This document shows positions 9,101 to 10,832 of a stretch of DNA of 10,832 nt, piece after piece (position 1 is the stretch's first letter; every line of letters begins with the position of its first letter). Origin of the DNA: Hepatocystis sp. ex Piliocolobus tephrosceles (taxonomy: Eukaryota; Apicomplexa; Aconoidasida; Haemosporida; Plasmodiidae); assembly GCA_902459845.2 (NCBI GenBank), contig CABPSV020000672.1, positions 1-10,832 of the forward strand, written 5' to 3'. Under the pieces are notes generated by a model. The model saw only the letters and a list, made by a program, of their open reading frames with translations. It was not told the DNA's origin and did not search any database. Both the position numbers and the translations under genes were made by a program.

Positions 9101-9889
9101 AATTCCATTGAATTCGAACCAACCGTAGAATATCTTGAACGTAATTATAAAAAATCAATAGATAATATTTTTCATTATTTTTTTTATACTAACTCATATG
9201 ATAAAACACATTTTATAAATAATATAAAAAGAACGAATAACAAAATTTACAATAAAATGCTAAAAAGCAAAAAATATAATCAATTATTTGATCCTAACAA
9301 GTTTTTTAAACAAATTGTAGAAACAAAAATACTCCAAACCAAATCAACTATTAATACTAATAAAAATGATAAAAAACGTAACTACTCAAGTAATTATGCG
9401 ACGCTAAATAAACAAAAAAAGGACAAAACATATCATGATTATGTGGATGATGAGGAAGTAAAACGACATAAAAACGAACTGGATGAAATGGATGACCAAG
9501 ACCAGATAGATGATCAAGACCAGATAGATGACCAAGACCAGATAGATGAACAAGACCAGATAGATGACCAAGACCAGATAGATGAACAAGACCAGATAGA
9601 TGACCAAGACCAGATAGATGAACAAGACCAGATAGATGACCAAGACCAGATAGATGACCAAGATGAAGAAGAGTATTACGATTATGATGAATATATGAAC
9701 ATAATAAAAACTAGTAAAGAACAATATTATAAAAATGTACAAAATAATATGGATGGTTTAACAAACGATTTATTAAAAAATAACAAAAATTATAACATTT
9801 ATGATTTTACAAATAGTAATCATAAAATGAATAAACAGAATAGCTACATTAAATCGAATCAACCAATTTATGAAACTGATGAATTGTAA
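6116..9889 (+). CDS. B3GLCT: Two-module Fringe-like (GT31) ER protein, probable B3GLCT (O-fucose beta-1,3-glucosyltransferase)
   Basis: The protein has 1257 residues in a single exon. A signal peptide (about 1-20, hydrophobic core FLLFFVSIIV) leads module 1 (about 38-350): FLINSYTRINPLNLEFLLRKL, GFFLGYDF, FSLNNGILI and LTNFRNFC. A repeat-rich linker precedes module 2 (about 555-980): FFFLSQNNTFINVKNL, YAYITGGAGILI (871-882), a Cys cluster CKSCTC (893-898), SDDYYAIILGEW (912-923) and DYYSLYLNTIVPISYH (944-959). The paired modules, and the order and spacing of these blocks, match animal B3GLCT, which adds glucose to O-fucose on TSRs in the ER. The last residues, TDEL, are a likely ER-retrieval signal. 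Oddities: the DDD motif position reads QNN (725-727), although the DD pair (913-914) and His959 are kept; about 275 extra residues precede TDEL; and the length is about 2.5 times animal B3GLCT. A related GT31 is the alternative. The family assignment comes from remembered motifs, not a search. Confidence 0.78.
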   Translation: MKTTFLLFFVSIIVKAVVECENVKNKIFHSIKTQTKFLIINEPVIHLNISEGLLHNLFFDLELNHNNVYLLDEQLLNLNNVNHVNIIKLLIDTYKNIEGIETNEKDSIDNIEESKKKEKNIRYIFLINSYTRINPLNLEFLLRKLNKYIYNESVYTEGNVNIKKILEEYNNDIKEKLKKKKNIQLSDQIKNGNTNSGDTNSGDTNSGGTHIRESERIFFLNYDNTGDKKYIINESKYNGFFLGYDFRYTETSDIMDDNNVYGDTDFNKNNTQNKKTKEASVFSLNNGILIDIVLLKNIYNYYSNIVSNKSKYNINQFKQVDPIYDLYTYISNNIKVELTNFRNFCLNDNKNVHLLDNQTNQYELYKYYTILNLFQTDHVGDANVNTGANTGANTGENTDENTGANTGENTGANTGENTGENTGENTGANTGENTGENTGENTGENTSKSASASANNLNDIKNDQNKYSDFLLSYFNLLFPLSTCVSYSIRTQSETYVDYDKYNIMQLESDIKLNQYLNETESIPFKTIEEYKEKLNNINKKYDKILENTNDIITHKNIIIGVNTNILNINKTKEYLQNTYDNDKNNDKIYNMVNMQRTEEDKKMDEKIDSNNESNLDYESEFNSKANKYLLNILDKEEVHIEVVYMTDMNETDLEKLTYYKKIKTKKNNSANGNAYNLINMKNNMDNNMEKPIEKCTKLKNIINYYYENYVKDKNSLIKFFFLSQNNTFINVKNLVDVINLTLNPCVHSKKYLYDKYVNTFNFLQTNEQLFVNNFSNNSLFFYQYIKQRFNDIINELKKYDYTPTYCKKNSNNVKNNVDYVKTINNSSTIPNTINEKIIYKNDLNDMMPVYAGHRSIYNIYNSSEDKQNSYAYITGGAGILINGELAKQIYNCKSCTCQQQTNATELDRTVSDDYYAIILGEWAKKLKIIPINIEGFFENKPNDYYSLYLNTIVPISYHNLNENKTVEETKQIYFDYLVNYGHNYNNKNGIKQLDNSIEFEPTVEYLERNYKKSIDNIFHYFFYTNSYDKTHFINNIKRTNNKIYNKMLKSKKYNQLFDPNKFFKQIVETKILQTKSTINTNKNDKKRNYSSNYATLNKQKKDKTYHDYVDDEEVKRHKNELDEMDDQDQIDDQDQIDDQDQIDEQDQIDDQDQIDEQDQIDDQDQIDEQDQIDDQDQIDDQDEEEYYDYDEYMNIIKTSKEQYYKNVQNNMDGLTNDLLKNNKNYNIYDFTNSNHKMNKQNSYIKSNQPIYETDEL
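6695..6739 (+). repeat. 15-bp TNSGD coding repeat in gene 2
   Basis: Three 15-bp units encode TNSGD, TNSGD and TNSGG (residues 194-208). They sit in a low-complexity insert between the LLRKL segment and the FFLGYDF segment of module 1. Confidence 0.9.
7274..7453 (+). repeat. 12-bp GENT/GANT coding minisatellite in gene 2
   Basis: Fifteen 12-bp units encode GENT (10), GANT (4 interspersed) and one DENT, residues 387-446. Units differ almost only at the middle base of the second codon (GCA versus GAA). The tract is the linker between the two Fringe-like modules and carries no canonical N-X-S/T sequon within the unit. The near-perfect DNA identity implies recent expansion and probable length polymorphism. 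The period also keeps antisense frames open, which are not genes. Confidence 0.95.
9491..9664 (+). repeat. 18-bp DDQDQI/DEQDQI coding minisatellite in gene 2
   Basis: Nine 18-bp units and a partial tenth encode DDQDQI or DEQDQI (residues 1126-1183). The D/E switch is mostly one base (GAC versus GAA). In the middle the two versions alternate, giving a 36-bp higher-order period. The result is a strongly acidic segment in the C-terminal extension before the TDEL tail, possibly a low-affinity calcium-binding or spacer region. Confidence 0.95.
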
Positions 9890-9896
9890 AAAAATG

Positions 9897-9923
9897 AAAA
9901 AAAAAAAAAAAAAAAAAAAAAAA
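9897..9923. repeat. 27-base poly-A run just after gene 2
   Basis: An uninterrupted A run begins eight bases after the gene 2 stop codon. Genomic A runs of this type are common in Plasmodium UTRs; it need not mark a retrocopy. Confidence 0.9.
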
Positions 9924-10072
9924 GTGTTTACTTTTTATTATGTAACATATATTTTTAAAGTTTTTTGAGTTATTACTTTTGTTAAGTAGCACATATTTGT
10001 AAGGCCAAAATTTTTTATGTTATTTTTGTATTACCGTTTGTTTGTTATGCTTTGTCATGTTATGCTCTGTTC

Positions 10073-10131
10073 TTTTTTTTTTTTTTTTTTTTTTTTTTAT
10101 TCGTTCGTTCGTTCGTTTGCTTGCTTGCTTG
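10073..10131. repeat. Poly-T run plus TTCG/CTTG tetranucleotide tract
   Basis: Twenty-six T bases (10073-10098) are followed by eight 4-bp units (10100-10131): TTCG x4, TTTG, then CTTG x3. CAG follows at 10132-10134. The pyrimidine-rich run ending in CAG has the shape of a splice acceptor, but no convincing exon follows. Confidence 0.85.
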
Positions 10132-10454
10132 CAGCCAAATTATATTTTAACCTTTTACATTTCCATATATACAAATTCAATTCATTTATGCGTGATATAA
10201 CCATAAACTTTTTAACTGGGAAAAACTTAATTCCCATCATAATAAAAATAAATAAATAAATAAATAAGATACTTTTTTTTTCTTTTTTTTTTGTAATTCG
10301 TTTTTAACTATTATATATGTTAGCGTGAAAAGTTAATTTACATAAAGTAGTAGAAGTAAATAAATTTTTGTCAAAAATGAGTTGAGTAAAGTAAAAATAA
10401 TAAGGTGCCAAGTAGGGTACTACGTGAGGTACCAAACAATAAGCAAATAGTAAA

Positions 10455-10634
10455 AGTAAACTATAAAAAGTAAACTATAAAAAGTAAACTATAAAAAGTA
10501 AACTGTAAAAAGTAAACTATAAAAAGTAAACTGTAAAAAGTAAACTGTAAAAAGTAAACTGTAAAAAGTAAACTGTAAAAAGTAAACTGTAAAAAGTAAA
10601 CTGTAAAAAGTAAACTGTAAAAGCAAACTGTAAT
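10455..10634. repeat. 14-bp minisatellite, about 13 units
   Basis: Twelve full 14-bp units of AGTAAACTRTAAAA (10455-10622) are followed by a degenerate copy. Units 1-3 and 5 have A at the R position; unit 4 and units 6-12 have G. A decayed copy may also precede the array (about 10441-10454). The block pattern shows the G variant spreading through the 3' part of the array. Confidence 0.95.
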
Positions 10635-10832
10635 GAAACAAAACCACATTAATGAAAAGCTAGATTATCCAATCTGAAAAAAGAGTACACATACATTTGA
10701 TTAACAAGATAGATGTATTTACATTAGGCTAGTTTAAAAGCGTAACATGCATACATGCAAAAAGTAAGTATACATATGTAATATAAACATACAAACAAAG
10801 TAATACAATTATTTTTTTTTTCTTATTTATTC

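Larger units (their letters stand above)
9890..10832. other. Non-coding 3' flank of gene 2
   Basis: No gene is supported. The stretch holds a 27-base A run (9897-9923), a 26-base T run with TTCG/CTTG tetranucleotides ending in CAG (10073-10134), AAAT microsatellite DNA (about 10247-10267), a GC-richer patch with GGTGCC, a GTAG/CTAC inverted repeat and GGTACC (10404-10433), and a 14-bp minisatellite (10455-10634). CATGCA occurs twice near the end (10746-10751 and 10754-10759). The start or exon of a further gene may lie beyond the window. Confidence 0.7.

Noticed and set aside
9404..9742. 112-codon antisense open frame with an apparent membrane-like Leu/Val/Ile repeat
   Set aside because: It is the reverse reading of the DDQDQI array; the hydrophobic look comes from complementing acidic codons.
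9897..9923. Genomic poly-A after gene 2 as a sign of a retrocopied gene
   Set aside because: Such A runs occur throughout this window, no target-site duplication was seen, and the lack of introns alone is weak evidence.
10218..10235. GGGAA/TTCCC inverted repeat as a terminator hairpin
   Set aside because: A 5-bp stem with an 8-base loop is weak, and hairpin terminators do not apply to nuclear protein-coding genes of this organism.
10017..10259. 80-codon + strand open frame after gene 2
   Set aside because: It runs through a 26-base T run and tetranucleotide repeats, with no recognisable protein features.
10461..10649. 62-codon antisense open frame over the 14-bp minisatellite
   Set aside because: Three units make 42 bp with no stop, so openness is a repeat artefact.

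Overview
The window is very AT-rich, with long homopolymer runs, microsatellites and proteins loaded with Asn/Lys/Asp low-complexity inserts. Splice sites of the poly-T...CAG type and plus-strand genes with AT-rich spacers fit a malaria parasite (genus Plasmodium) nuclear chromosome. I cannot fix the species from the sequence alone. No RNA gene, transposon, CRISPR array or bacterial-type signal was seen.

Layout: (1) 1-947, non-coding, with an 8-bp minisatellite, poly-A/T runs and microsatellites, serving as the 5' flank of gene 1. (2) 948-4804, gene 1 on the + strand: two exons (948-4371 and 4701-4804) around a 329-bp phase-1 intron, giving 1175 residues. Its N-terminal half carries a histidine-phosphatase (phosphoglycerate-mutase-like) domain split by low-complexity inserts; its C-terminal half is unrecognised. 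(3) 4805-6115, spacer with long A/T runs and one GC-richer island of palindromes that includes TGCATGCA. (4) 6116-9889, gene 2 on the + strand, single exon, 1257 residues: signal peptide, two Fringe-like (GT31) modules, three tandem-repeat tracts and a C-terminal TDEL. (5) 9890-10832, non-coding, with a poly-A run, a (TTCG)/(CTTG) tract and a 14-bp minisatellite.

The main result is gene 2. Its architecture (signal peptide, two Fringe-like modules, second module with GGAG, DD...G and VPISYH motifs, ER-retrieval tail) matches the beta-1,3-glucosyltransferase B3GLCT. That enzyme adds glucose to O-fucose on thrombospondin type-1 repeats (TSRs) in the endoplasmic reticulum (ER). By eye, the position of the usual metal-binding DDD motif reads QNN, so it is either a divergent enzyme or a pseudoenzyme.

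The two genes are separate transcription units in the same direction. Nothing in the sequence shows that they act in one pathway.
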